Shown: positions 1-11,841, counted from the stretch's first letter. The stretch: 64,000 bases of DNA from Hydractinia symbiolongicarpus (GCF_029227915.1 NC_079885.1:24863001-24927000); one strand, 5' to 3'. Numbers and translations are program-made. The notes: generated by a model from the sequence alone, not told the origin.

Positions 1-367
1 CCTGGTTTTATAGGGCGGATCTTCTCTGTTGATCCGACAACGCGTTTGAAAGAATTTGTGTTATAGAAGAAGACACAATCTAAAAACAAGAGCTATACCG
101 TTGCGGGTTTAACCGAATCAGTCCACCTAATCAACTTGTTATGGGCTAAGAAAAAGAGACAGCATTTACTTTGTTGTTAATCTATGTAAAGGTTAGAATT
201 CAGGCTGAAAACGTTCATAATATGTTCCTAACGTTTTGCAAAATCTCAACGTCAACACTCTAAGGAACTAGGTCCTTAAAAGAAAATTACTTACTCCCTA
301 ATCAACCTCTTTCTTTCATACAAAAACAAGGACATAATATTCAGTCAAGGTATAATAATTCACTTAC

Positions 368-660
368 TGATTGACCCCTCAACGACATATGGAATTTTTG
401 CACCGGGCCATCTTCCACCTTTTATGCTAGCAAAAGCATTTCCAGTCTTCCATACGCCCTCCTTCTCGTCTGGATCCAAAACCATATCTCCCTCAAAAAC
501 ACCAGGGTCTATAAAAGAGAATTTTTTTAAAAAAGAGATACATTCGTTAGACATTTAAAAACTTTAAGTCGAATATCTTACTTTCCATTTCTTTTACCCA
601 AACACATCTGACAGATAAGCAAGAAGCCAGCAACAGTAAGGCGACAGTAATTGACTTCAT
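368..660 (-). CDS. Astacin-family metallopeptidase, first two exons (partial)
   Basis: Secreted zinc endopeptidase of the astacin (M12A) family, N-terminal part only. Exon 1 (660-582) encodes a signal peptide: MKSIT then a run of Leu/Ala, ending near Cys-Leu-Ser. The donor is GTAAG at 581. Exon 2 (508-368) follows a clean acceptor (ttttatag) and the phase matches (1 nt carried over). It encodes the propeptide motif FEGDMVL with its Asp, the usual cysteine-switch-like aspartate of astacins, and then the start of the mature enzyme, RWPGAKIPYVV. The donor of exon 2 is GTAAGTG at 367. The zinc motif HExxHxxGFxH and the rest of the catalytic domain are not seen and probably lie left of the window. 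The propeptide and mature N-terminus are diagnostic; whether the enzyme is digestive, developmental or a venom component cannot be told. Confidence 0.85.
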
Positions 661-713
661 TGTGGTGTCTGTTTGCAACACTCAATGTGAAATATGATAT
701 CAAGTCATGGTCA

Positions 714-719
714 TTTATA
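714..719 (-). promoter_or_regulatory. TATA box of the astacin gene
   Basis: On the minus strand the sequence GTATAAATG lies 54 nt upstream of the astacin ATG. This predicts a 5' UTR of roughly 20-25 nt. The GH9 gene has the same spacing. Confidence 0.5.
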
Positions 720-1877
720 CCTTTACTTCTCGACATGTTTTCAATTTCAATAGGGGGAAAGATTAAATTTTTTTCGTTCTAGGAAGCTATATGAGAAATT
801 CTTAACGAACCTCCATCAGATGAAAAAAGGCGATTGGCAGTTGTTCAAATTGTGCTCATTTTTTTATATTTTGTTGTTGTTCAAAATCTACTAAAGAGCG
901 AGTTTTTTCTTTGATCAGCATCGCAAACAGCAAACATTTTTTCTTTAAAAAATTTGCGTGGACACATTGGTATAATGCTATAAAATTAATATTCTTTGGC
1001 AAGCACTAAACAAAAAAAAAAACGCGCGTTTTTTTCTTTAATCAGCAGTAACAGAGGATAAACAAGCTGCAAAAAAATGCACTGTTCTTTTTTTGAATAT
1101 GCCAACATCAGAATAAATAAAGGTATTTTTTACAAGAAAATTAATATTTTAATACCCGTATACGCAGGATGCTAGCGGCTGCTTCTCAGATCTTGCTAAG
1201 CCTTTGAAAAACTGGAAGTTTGAAATATTTTCCTTTGTTATATGTTAGTATGCTAATTGTTATTATTCATTAATTAAAAAGACTTGTTAGGGTTAAAATG
1301 TTTTTAAAAAATACATGTGTTATCAAAAACATAAAATAAAATTTAAAAATCGTGAAATATAACTAACGCCATTTTAATTATAAAACCCCCATGACCGTGC
1401 TTGGTGGACGATCTAAGCAATGGTGGCTATGACGGGGTAACAACGGGCTGTAAACAGTACTTTTATTTCAGCTAAAGTGGCAGGAACATAAAAGGCGTTA
1501 TATTGTGAGCGCTTCACTTGATTTACGATAAACTCTATAGCTGCACTAGAGTGCTCCACCTGAATGTGTGGCACAGTTTAGGGTTCTTATTAATTGCCCC
1601 ACAGGGTAACACTTTTACTTGTGACTAAAGCCGGCATTGCTGTATTTCAATACGAATATTTACTTTAGTTCGCAATAAATTAAAATACACAGCTACTCCA
1701 ACAAAGGACAGAAAGAAAAAAAAAAAAAGCAAAAGAATAGAACAAATGGAATTGTTTAAAATGTAATTTTTCATGACTTTGCGGCACAACAAAAAGCAGA
1801 TGTATAAACCACACTCTGGCCTTATTATTCTGCTGGTGTTACGAACGCCATTGTGCTTCAAGATCAGAAACCTTTGT

Positions 1878-2240
1878 GGGCAGAAACTTTCGCATTTAAA
1901 CGTTTTTGGTCATTTTTTCAAAAGTTTATGCCTTTTAAAATTTAAATCGAGTCATAAATAAAATTCGAAGAAATTTCCAAGTTCGAGATTTTTTTCTTCT
2001 TCAACTAAAATAACATTTGATGTTTTCATTCTTTTTTGGCGCTACGGACATTTCTCGGATATCCCGATTCCTTTAAACAGCAATGGATTCAAATTTTTAA
2101 TTATTTACAATAGAAAAAAGAAAAGAAAAAGAGAATTGTTGCAATCAGGGAAAGTGTTCCTTTGCAAATGAATTGATTTATGATTTATGTTTTTAACGCG
2201 AAATTCGTCCCAAAATTACAATTAACGAAAGTTTCTGCCC
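1878..2240. repeat. Short inverted-repeat element (MITE-like)
   Basis: A perfect 15-bp inverted repeat, GGGCAGAAACTTTCG at 1878-1892 and its complement at 2226-2240, bounds 363 bp. Similarity continues more loosely outward (ctttgt versus ctttcgc) and inward. No coding capacity. Probably a non-autonomous DNA element; the superfamily is not recognisable and no target duplication was found. Confidence 0.45.
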
Positions 2241-2519
2241 GCGAAAGTGTCAGCCCCCTGAATAATGACAAAACGGAAGAGTACATTTAACTGAAAGCGT
2301 TAGTTGTTGTTGATCAAAAGGATGTATCATGTGCTTTTGACGAAGGTATAAGGAGATATAAAGATTTGGTGATCCCAGCAAGGACTCGCCATTGAACAAA
2401 ATTTTCGTGGAATACCGATAGAGACGGGTTTGAAATGTTGCGTAATGTAAAGCTTATTTAATGACGCCATAATCTGTCCACTCCGAAACAGATTTCAGGA
2501 TTTAGGCTTAAAAACATGC

Positions 2520-2620
2520 CCAGTTTGGTCCCAGGTTATCCAAAGTTACTTGCGCGGAGAAGAATAACTGACGTCAGCACCTCGTTTCCAAGTTATTTGG
2601 CCTTAAAGTTATAATATCTG
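2520..2620 (-). repeat. Copy of a dispersed TGACGTCA-containing repeat
   Basis: The 20 bases CTCGTTTCCAAGTTATTTGG near 2580-2600 recur, reverse-complemented, near 50951-50972, with flanking similarity (GGTCCCAGG upstream, TAACTGACGTCAGCACC). The two copies are in opposite orientation, so this is an interspersed repeat. Confidence 0.6.
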
Positions 2621-3902
2621 TATTGACTTTTGCATTGACTTCATTAAGGTAAATTAAGATATTGACGTTGAATTCATATTATTGACGTTGTAGCAGTCAC
2701 GTCAGAAAATTTAATTTTAAAAAGTTAAAATCAAATTTCCCCAAAAAAATATGCTGTTTTTTGACGGATCCTTGTTGGCATGATCAAACTTTAAGTGATT
2801 GTTTTTTCCCCATTGTTTGTGGTTGCCAGCGAAATGTATTTTTGAGTGACTCTCGTTCTCATTGCCGCTTTTTTGTTCTAAAGTGATAATAAAATGGCAA
2901 ATTTCTGTTCAGAAGGTATACATTTTCTCTAGATGAAAGGTGGGTTGTTTCCAGTATAATTTTTTTCTTTTCTCTCACTAAGACCATGGTTTATTCTTGT
3001 TTTTAACTTTTAAACCACCTTGTAGCTTAAAACATTAATACAAAGAAAACGAATTTTTTTTATAATATAAGGGTAATTTGTTTGGCACAAAATATTTTTC
3101 AAGAAGGTAGCACGAAATTTTCTAAAACTTTTTTCGTTTGTAAAAATTTCAATGCACATGAATGCTACCGCGAAAGTATTGTAGGTGAAATTGGCTTGTT
3201 TTGTGAAGTTACATATTTGCGATATTTATCGTGCTAGAGAGAAAAATATTTTGAACAAAAAGCACGAAAAGAACAATCAAATTAACGCTTAAATAATCAC
3301 TCATGCACAAATAGAAGCACACGGTACAATGGCAAGAATAAAATAAAAAAAGTTAAGATCAAATATTTAAAACGTTAAAACTATAGTCAATATTGGTTCT
3401 TACTTATTCTTAGCCAGGAGACCTAGCATAATATTTTTTTTAAATCGGGAAATCGGAATAGTAAGGTGGGAAAATTTGTTGTGACACCTTGCACCGTAAA
3501 CTAAATTTCTTCGGACAGAATACCAACTACGCTTTTTGATTGGGTAGTTCTATTGTTCTTTGCACACGTGACCATTATTGGGAAACCCGTTCTTCTTTAT
3601 TGTTTTGAAAGAGTGTGGTCTCACTCACCCGAACAAATATGATTAATTTGATGTTATGTGGCTTTATGTTTTTAATTTATTTTCAAATCAGGGGTTTGCT
3701 CGGAGAAATTATTTTGTGTTTATTGGCTGATTTGAATAATAATTTGCTTGGATACAATCTTTTGGTCTAAGCTTTTGTATGAGAGAAACTCGTTATAATG
3801 TCCTAAAAGAAATATTAGTTAACTAGGCCATTTTATTCTCAACACATAGATTTGCACCTAACTTTAGCAGTGTTTATACAATTTTCCCCCCTTGCAGATT
3901 AA

Positions 3903-4812
3903 CCCTATTATACCTGAGCTTTTTTGGCCCTTGTAACCCTGGGGGGGGCACAAAGTGCCCGCGGGACATAAATCCTAAACTACTGGTGCTTAAGTAATGA
4001 AACTTGACTCAGTTGGAGAATGTGTTAGTACAAACGCAATCCAGGTAAAAAAAACAATTTGATGACGTCATAGGGATTAGAAATGACGTCACAAATGTTA
4101 AAAATGGTCATTTTCCCAAATTTTCAGTACGTTTTAATTTCTCGCGTGTTAATAATGATACGGCCTTGATTGTTGGTAGATTTGTGGAATGAATACCATA
4201 ATATGTGTTTCACATGAAAAAAGTAATTTAAATGACGTCGTTGGGATAAAAAATGACGTCATTTCGGGCAAAAAAATTCTTATTTTAACGATATAGATAC
4301 AAAGAACCGTTCTACCAGAAATATTGATGCTCATGTCATTAAACTTGGCATATATGTAGAACAGGGCATGTAAAGAAAATCGAGATAAGGAAGGTAATAT
4401 AATGACGTCATTGGAATCCGAAATGACGTCAATTTGCTGGATCGATATTTCCTTCAAATCTTGTCTGGTTTTTGTCCCTTGTAACCATATAATCACCTTA
4501 GCAATACCTTGGTTACCACTTAGTAACCAACATACATGTAATAAATAATTATATACCCAATACAACATCTTATAACATTCTTACATGAATGTCAACGGTT
4601 TTCAAAATTCCAAAAAATTTACCCCCGTCCAAAAAATGCAATACCCCCAGCAAAGTTCAAAATTTTTCCGAAAGGTTTTTTTTCATCAGAAGCCCTAATG
4701 AAATTTAGGAATAGTCACAAAATTTTAGCACTTAATCACCTGTGTATCCAAAGTTATGCCTAGGTAAAGAGGCCGCGGGCACTTTGTGCCCCCCCCCCCA
4801 GGTATAATAGGG
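3903..4812. mobile_element. piggyBac-type MITE (910 bp) with TTAA target duplication
   Basis: Both ends read TTAA-CCCTATTATACC: left at 3899-3914, right as the complement at 4801-4816. TTAA duplication plus a terminus starting CCC is the hallmark of the piggyBac superfamily. The terminal repeats continue as a G tract followed by CACAAAGTGCCCGCGG; the left end carries about 22 extra bases (agcttttttggcccttgtaa) just before that tract. The interior has no transposase; the 139-codon frame on the minus strand (4149-4568) crosses the repeat units and has no domain, so the element is non-autonomous. Three diverged 170-bp tandem units with paired TGACGTCA sites make up the core. Confidence 0.8.
4040..4440. 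repeat. Three 170-bp units, each with a pair of CRE-like palindromes
   Basis: The motif ATGACGTCA or a one-base variant occurs at 4062, 4232 and 4402 (spacing exactly 170) and again about 20 bp further on in each unit (4083, 4252, 4422). Between the two sites each unit reads T(A/T)GGGAT(T/A) or a close variant. The sequence between units is strongly diverged while the paired sites are kept. Confidence 0.75.
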
Positions 4813-4816
4813 TTAA

Positions 4817-5805
4817 TGTGTTTTTCCCAAACAGAGTAGAAATATATACAAGCGTAAAAAAATGTTTGTTTAATTTCTGCAGCTACATAAAGGATGGTAA
4901 GAATCTGCAGTAAAATTAACTACATGAGCAAATGAATAACAATTGGACAATTCTTTTTGCTGATTAATTCTGAAATTTGACTACATTTACAACAAAAAAA
5001 GACTACATTTTCTGAATCGCTTTTTTTTTGTACTAAGGGTGGCAATTCATGTATATTTACAACAGGCAAAACTCTGATGCGCGACATATTTCGCCGCACA
5101 CATAATTCAATAGCTGCCATTTATATTTTATTCAATCAACCAGCTGAACCTAATTCGGACTGGTAAATTTTAGTTGGGGTTCTCACTTGACTCTATGTTG
5201 TTTTAGGCACGCTGTATTTTAGGGGTTATTGAGTGTTTATGTACCTGATTTTTACCAAGCTTCAACCAGGATTGCTATTAGCTAGCTGAAACAAAAACAT
5301 GAATGTATAACCAAATATAGAACAAAATTCCAAATAAACATTATTATTTAATACCTGCAATATTTAATACAGTAATCTGAATTACTTAGCTACTCTCTTT
5401 ATTCACACCATGATTTGCTCAAAATGGTAGCCAAATCGGTACTACATCCTAAGGATGTATAAAAGAGTGACCTCCAGGATTTATACGACAGGCGAAAACC
5501 TAATAACTAAAGTATGTAAGACGGAGATTTTACACAAGTTAACGAACTCTGCAAAGCTAGCACTGAGAATAAGAACTTTAAATTATATATTTTTCAGATT
5601 ACATGGGGTTAATAATTGCACAAGATACTAACTAGCTGGCACTGTCTTTCAGAGCATTAAGGCGAAAAAGTTACAATCACATTTTGTACTACAGCGTTTA
5701 CAATGCAAAGCACGGCACAAAAAAAATGTCGGAAATACGTCTAAAAAAGATGCAATTGAATAGTACAAAAATAAGGAGTAAACTGATGTTTTCAATATAA
5801 CACAC
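4817..5805. other. Intergenic, no gene recognised
   Basis: AT-rich sequence between the MITE and the 3' end of the GH9 gene. The short minus-strand frame at 4920-5120 has no domain. Confidence 0.4.
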
Positions 5806-5811
5806 TTTATT
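5806..5811 (-). promoter_or_regulatory. Polyadenylation signal of the GH9 gene
   Basis: AATAAA on the minus strand, about 70 nt after the GH9 stop codon. Confidence 0.5.
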
Positions 5812-5881
5812 ACTTGATGAGAATGTAAAATCTATGTTTAATTTACTTTCAAAAAAATACGAAAGCAGTAACGTTTACTTT

Positions 5882-8800
5882 TCAGCATTTTCCTGCCTTC
5901 TGTTGGACAAGTAATGCAGCAAGAGCAGATTGGAATCCGGCGTTGTAATCAAGGGCTACTTCGTTTGTCACATAATTGTTTCTTCGATCTTCGTATATAC
6001 CTTGCGAATTTGGCCCACCTACCAACGCACCATATAAAATTTGGGGATTTGGATTAGTGGTATGCAAATAATCCCAACCACAAGGAGCAGGTCTATCAGG
6101 ACACGACGCACCTGAATGATGTGGCCGTAGGGGCGGATTGTTACCAAAACCCACAACGTAACTTCTTCCTGCATCTCCAAGAAGCAGGTGGATTTGTTTT
6201 CGAGAGAATGAAACAAATTCTATTGTTGGGTTATACTTGGTCAATGCTAAGCAAATGAAAGCAACATTTGCTGCATGTCGGTTGGAGCCCCATTCTTGCA
6301 AGAATACCATTCCTTTTGGTGTGGATGGAGCTTTATATTTCAACCAATTGCAAAAATCCTTAGCGTTTTCGGTATAGGCTGATTTTTCTGTTAAATGGCT
6401 TAGTAAGACCGCAACACCTCTTCCCTTGTTATCCTTCTGAAATTTGACTCATTTGACCGCTGTTCCATGTTGCCTCAGCATCGGTGAGATAAATCAGGTC
6501 GTTAGTTGCATAGTAAAGCCAGGATGCTGCCCAAGCTAGTTCATCATAATAACCGCTCCATGAGTTATAAAAAACTTTTGCATCAGAAATACTGTCAGAA
6601 TATTTTCCCTTGTATGTCTTAGCAAAATCATACAAATCTTTGGCATGATTCAATAGGTTATCAGAATAAAGTGAATCTACTTTCTTAAAAACGAGAGAAT
6701 TGGCTGCTAATGCGGCAGATACTTCTCCAAGCAAGTCAGATCCAGGTTTACCTGGACTTAATGCATGACATTTTCTTGTGGAATCGTCTAATTCAGTGGC
6801 ACGGCCCCACGAAGCATGATCTATGTGACCTTCGCCAACTTGTGCCCAAAATTTATATTTTTCTAAATACAAATAAGCGGGATTTCATAAAAATGACAAC
6901 AACAACAACAAAAAAACATTAAAAAGAAAACGTAAGTGGAGACGAAAACTAAATTTGTCAACAAATTAATGACTACCTGTGTGACATTTGATAAAAAAAT
7001 CCGTTGCCCATTTAATAGCATCTAACCCTTGCTGGTACTGATCAGCAAATTTATAACCCTCTTCAAATTCTAGCATGCCCCACGCTAGCACAGTTATCGC
7101 TGAAGCAGCTGGAAATGTGAATTTTACAAAGTCGCCAGCGTCAAAGTAACCGCCTGACAGATCAACACCGACAAGGCTTCCGTCGTTTAATGTTGATGTT
7201 AAACGCCAAGGTATTCGATTTGTAATAGGTAACTGACCAGACCTCTGAGCTTCATAAAACATCAACGATTTTTTTATGACATCTGCATAATTATAGTCCG
7301 GCTCACACGTGCTTGGTGTCGACGTGACAGTTGAAGTATTTGTTGAGAATGAAGTAGACGATGTTTTTGACGTCGACGGGGTTGGTGATCTTGAAGTTGA
7401 TGTGGAAGAAGACGAAGATCCGATAGTTGACGTTGATGTCGCCATTGACGGGGATGACGACGTTGAAGTTGATGTGGCAGAAGAGGACCATCTGGAAGTT
7501 GACGTTGTTGTTGACGTCGACGTGGATGGCGCCCTGGAAGTTGATGTGGAAGAAGACGCCGGTGTGGAAATTGATGTTGATGTTGATGTCGACGGGGCTG
7601 GTGATCTTGACGTTGATGTCGAAGAAGATGACAGCAGTGTTGTTGTTGTCGTTGTTGTTGGCTGTGTTGCTGAACATGATGAAGGAGCACCACAAATAAC
7701 AGACGTCGACGAAAAAGAAAGAAATTCAATTTTTGGAACAATTGTCGAATCCCATTGATAATGAAAGTTAAAGTCAAATTTTACAATTGATCCAGCGTTT
7801 ACATTCTTATTGTAAACCCAATTAGTAAAATCATACGTGCATCTCGAACCTCCATTGATTCGTCGCGCTTCTGACATAAAGAAATCTGTTGGAGGATAAT
7901 TAAAACCAATCTAGGAAAGATTTAAAATGACACTTTTTACAGGCTGAACGATGAAGAATTTTACTCGCCGAAAAAAGATATCAAAGAGAACAGATTATTC
8001 AATATGCATTTATAACTACACTTTTCATAAGTAATAACGGAAATACAGTAAAGAATTATTCACCCTGAAATCATCCACACTTTTATATTAACACACTTAC
8101 TTCGAGTGTCCAACCATTAGAAGTTTCGGGAACTTTAAACTGTATACTTCCAGCATCTCCTCCTTGCCATGGATTTGATGAAATATAGGAATCACATGAG
8201 CTACTTCCAGTTGATCCTGATACAGTCGTTGACGCTTTTGTTGACGTCGTCGCCGTTGTTGGCGTTGTCATCGTCGTTGTTGTTGTAGTTACAGAACATG
8301 ACGGTTTTATTCCACACGTCAATTGATTATTTTTACCACTTTTTAATTCGACGTAAACAATATTGGGTTTAACTTTTGATTTGTCATAATTTAGGTGATA
8401 CGTGAGGATGAGTTTATCTCCGGCAGTTAATTGTTTGTTGTGATTATATGCCGAATAGGTTTTCAAACAATTTTTATTTTCAGTAATTTGTCCTTCAATT
8501 ATGTTAAATCCATTATAGGAGCCATCAAAGCCGATTTAGTGGAATTAAAAAAAGGTGAAAAAATTAAAGAGTTGTCATCGACGACATTCCGTTATTGGAC
8601 ATTTTCAGTTAAACAAAAAAGATAAAAAAAGATCGGTTTCGTTTATATTGTTTGCACAGCAGTGGATCCAATTCAGTCTACTATCCTCTCAGACTCTGAA
8701 CAGAAGTATAGTAGATAAACTAATTTTTTAAGGAAAAAAACTTGGATGTGGATTTAACTCAATAAAGTATTATAAAACTACATAAGAGTCTCGTTGCTTT

Positions 8801-10090
8801 CACCATTATTGCACTTTCAGGAAGAGTCATAAAATGTCGTGAACCGAATGGAAAATTAGAAAAGGTAGAAGAAAGAAAAGAAAAGTACATACCGTTAAAC
8901 TCCAATCAGAAACTGTATTTGGTGTAGGTAACTTAATGTCACCATTCTCATATCCAACTTCTTCATTTAGTGCAGTAATATAAGATACACATGAAGAAGT
9001 AACAACAGGCGGTACCCTTGGTTGTGGAGTAGACGAAGGTGACACAGTATCACTACAATAAACTTTTTTCGATATTTTGATTTTTTGGATTATTGCTTTA
9101 TTTTCTTGCTTATAATTCATGTTGTATTCAATTTTTCTTTTTCCATCTTCGAAGGGACACCAACTTCGGATTTTAAATACATACTTCGTTCCAGTTTTGG
9201 AAACTCGCTTCAGACAATGAGGGTTAAATCCCGAAACGGGTGTCGAAATAAAGATAACAATCCGGTCTTGATTTTTTGCCGGGATAAGCAACTTTCCATT
9301 TCTTCCTAAACATGCAGAGTAGAAGACCTATTGTGATATAATATCTCTTACTACTCGTGCTCACTTCTGTGTTTATTTTGGTCAACTGCAAAATTTTACT
9401 TCTACAAAACATTCTACTTTTTCAAAATGGCAAAAGTTTTAAAAAAAGGAAAAAACGATAAAAAAACTCTTTTTCTTTTTCTTAAACCAATTACATTTAA
9501 CATATCCACAAGAACTGTTTATATTGCTCTGGAACTGCATGAGTCAATAAGGAACCCATAATTCTTACTGTTTTTTGGTCTTTGTCTAAGCATTATATAT
9601 TTCGGTTTAGAATTACATGCTGGCATAGTGTGGTATTAAAACTTTTTCTAGTAACCCATTTCAAATTTCGTTTTTCATTGTTAAAAAAGCGAAAGTTTTT
9701 TTTTTATAATATTTCGCGGTGGTTTTGGTAAGTTGAAAGTTTTCCCGAGGAACTTCTTCCCTAATAATAACTTAATTTAAGCTATGTATCTATAATATTT
9801 ATCTATTTATATCGTCTGTCTGGCAAAAAATGTAGCTATACACGAGAGAATTTATCTGAGTTTGTTTCATCATCCATACAAAGTACAAAAAATTACTTAT
9901 ACTAAAACTCAAACAAGCTTCATTTCTGTTTACAAAAATAGTAAAAAACATAACGAAATTAATTTATCAACAAATCAGCTTTACCAGATGACCACGAGCT
10001 AGTTGTAACATCAGCAATCAAGCAGTCTGCATTCACACCTTCCACTATAAATGTGAGAAGTACGAACGTTAGAGGGATGTAGCTCTTCAT
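5882..10090 (-). CDS. GH9 endoglucanase with three CBM2-like modules (two apparent lesions)
   Basis: Secreted cellulase: hydrolyses beta-1,4-glucan. Five exons: 10090-9985, 9305-8893, 8535-8101, 7910-6977, 6862-5882, giving about 955 aa. Exon 1 is a signal peptide ending before ADCLIADVTTSSW. Exons 1-4 encode three diverged modules of the form C..Y..W.L.IGF..C..L.AG..CG, like family 2 cellulose-binding modules, joined by Thr/Ser linkers; the last linker is about 125 residues. The catalytic domain starts near residue 520 and keeps FDAGDF (catalytic Asp near 575 and 578), RPHHSG, LYGALVGGPN and NEVALDYNAGF (acid Glu near 930). Exon 5 matches GH9 to the C-terminus. Two oddities: the exon 3 acceptor reads AA where AG is expected, and one extra base near 6440-6445 breaks the frame between SGQMSQ and FQKDNK. 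Both could be sequence errors or real decay. GH9 identity is certain; activity of this copy is not. Confidence 0.9.
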
Positions 10091-10134
10091 ATTTTAAGTG
10101 CAAATGAACTATGCTGCCAAATTGCTCAGTCAGT

Positions 10135-10141
10135 TTTTATA
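10135..10141 (-). promoter_or_regulatory. TATA box of the GH9 gene
   Basis: TATAAAA on the minus strand about 50 nt upstream of the ATG, predicting a very short leader. Same arrangement as the astacin gene. Confidence 0.5.
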
Positions 10142-11638
10142 GTTTTTCATAACTTGTATTTAATTATCCAGTGCATTGTGCTTTATATCAGTTTTGTACT
10201 TTTTTCATTATATAACTTCAGCTTTAAAAGACAATCTCCTGATGGGGTGATTGAATATATTGTCTATTTACGACATTTAAACAAATCAAAGTCGCAATAA
10301 GCTATTAAATTAAAGGGTAATGAATGAAAACCTCTGCATTGAGTGTAGTGGGAGGCATCAAAGGCATATAGTTTTCTAGCTTGACAAGATATGGGAAAGC
10401 TTAAGCCTTTCTATTATGTAGAAAAGTAGCGGGGGAGAGCTAATAAAGAAAAACAATAACTTTCAAATATAAAAAGTATGAAGCAATGTTTGTAAACTTT
10501 TGAATCACTTAAACTGTCATGTAATTGGTAAAAAAATATTCTGCTCATTTATCCATGCTGCTATGGAAACAATCTTAAATGTACCACACATGGATGCAAT
10601 TAAAAACTAATTCCAAATTTGGTAATGTATTTCTTACCTCCATGGTCAAAAAGCTGATATGATAAAAAGAAAGGAATGATGATTCACCGTAGACAAACAA
10701 CTGTTGTCTACATGTCTATAAGAACAATGTGATGGATCTTTAATAAAAATTAAGTAATTTTTATAAATTCGTCAGATTGACACATAACACGCCAATTCGA
10801 ATAACCGATGTTGACTTGAACACGACACTAGACTTTATAGCTCACAAATTCATAGCTTACATACAAGGCGTGGTATTTTTCTATACCTAACTTTAGCTAT
10901 GCACGAAAGAATCTTTTCGTCTCCAACATTGGTTGCAAGAGCTTGAAGAGAGCATTTTAAGTTGGATTTCAAAAGCAAATTTTTCATGTGCTACCTCAAA
11001 TATGTACATCCAATGCGGGTGCTATAACAGAATTCAATTTTGAAAGTTGTAATATGTTTTGTTTCTATGCAGCTAGATAGCTATGTTTTTGTCATAGAAC
11101 GTAGAAATTGAATGTTGCAAATAAAAATTAGTATACAGCCCTTTGACAAAAATGTTGCAGTTGGTTTTAAAGTAGCTAGAGCTAGTTTTGTAAAGAAAGG
11201 TTGTAATTACGGTCAAACTCTCATCCCTGTATGTAAGGGACAATTTTTAGCGGACACCTCTCTTTAACAGTCACTCTTTTTGGATCCCGATTGAAATTTG
11301 TGCCTAGAAATACCTCTAAATAGTGAACACAGAAAAAATATGTTTTTAGAATGTTTTTATATTTTTTATTATTTTCTTTTAAATAATTTATGTTTTCTTC
11401 TTGGACCTAATGAATTAAATAATAATTTTCATTTAAACCAGTTTATAGATATCTCAAAGCCATGCAAATAAAAATCTGAGGGAATTTCTAAACAATACCC
11501 ACCTCCACGGTTGATGGGTTTTCCAGTAACAACGATGCGCACGCAACAATATGGCAAGAATAGGAAAATAGAAACTATTTTGGAAATATTTTTCAGCACC
11601 TGACCAACAAGCTGTTCTTATTGAAGAAGAACTACTTT
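10142..11638. other. Intergenic, no gene recognised
   Basis: AT-rich; no domain or convincing exon was found on either strand. Confidence 0.4.
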
Positions 11639-11751
11639 GTTCATCACTAACATACTGCCTGGAAGCGTGCGGGATTCGATCCGCGGTCCCTAGAACTGGG
11701 AGCTGCAGACGAACCCACCACGCTACGTGCGGCAATATGTCTGTGATGAAC
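11639..11751 (-). repeat. 113-bp inverted-repeat element enclosing a tRNA-like sequence
   Basis: The 21-bp ends (11639-11659 and 11731-11751) are inverted copies matching at 18 of 21 positions. An inner pair, AGCGTG at 11664 and CACGCT at 11719, extends the fold. On the minus strand the interior reads like a tRNA: an A-box-like TAGCGTGGTGGG and a B-box-like GATCGAATCCC about 45 nt later. It may be a SINE head or a tRNA-derived foldback; it is not a functional tRNA, because the arms do not fold in full. Confidence 0.5.
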
Positions 11752-11841
11752 TCAGATAGTTTATTTGGATGGTGTGTATACATAGGTGAATATTTATCAC
11801 AGCATATCCGTATTTCATTCTCAACAGAGAATATGACTTAC

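Larger units (their letters stand above)
661..3898. other. Intergenic, AT-rich, no gene recognised
   Basis: No open frame here has a recognisable domain or convincing splice signals. The short frames near 1.6-1.9 kb are low-complexity. It holds a diverged inverted repeat (1878-2240) and one copy of a dispersed repeat (about 2520-2620), listed separately. Confidence 0.5.

Noticed and set aside
61-110. Possible third astacin exon after an acceptor-like tttttag on the minus strand
   Set aside because: The in-phase translation does not resemble the astacin catalytic domain.
4149-4568. 139-codon minus-strand frame
   Set aside because: It lies wholly inside the piggyBac MITE, crosses its 170-bp repeat units and shows no domain.
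7274-7777. Long frames on both strands rich in Asp/Val or His/Gln/Arg
   Set aside because: They are alternative readings of the repetitive Ser/Thr linker of the GH9 gene.
11454-11783. 109-codon minus-strand frame
   Set aside because: It overlaps the tRNA-like palindrome and has no recognisable domain.
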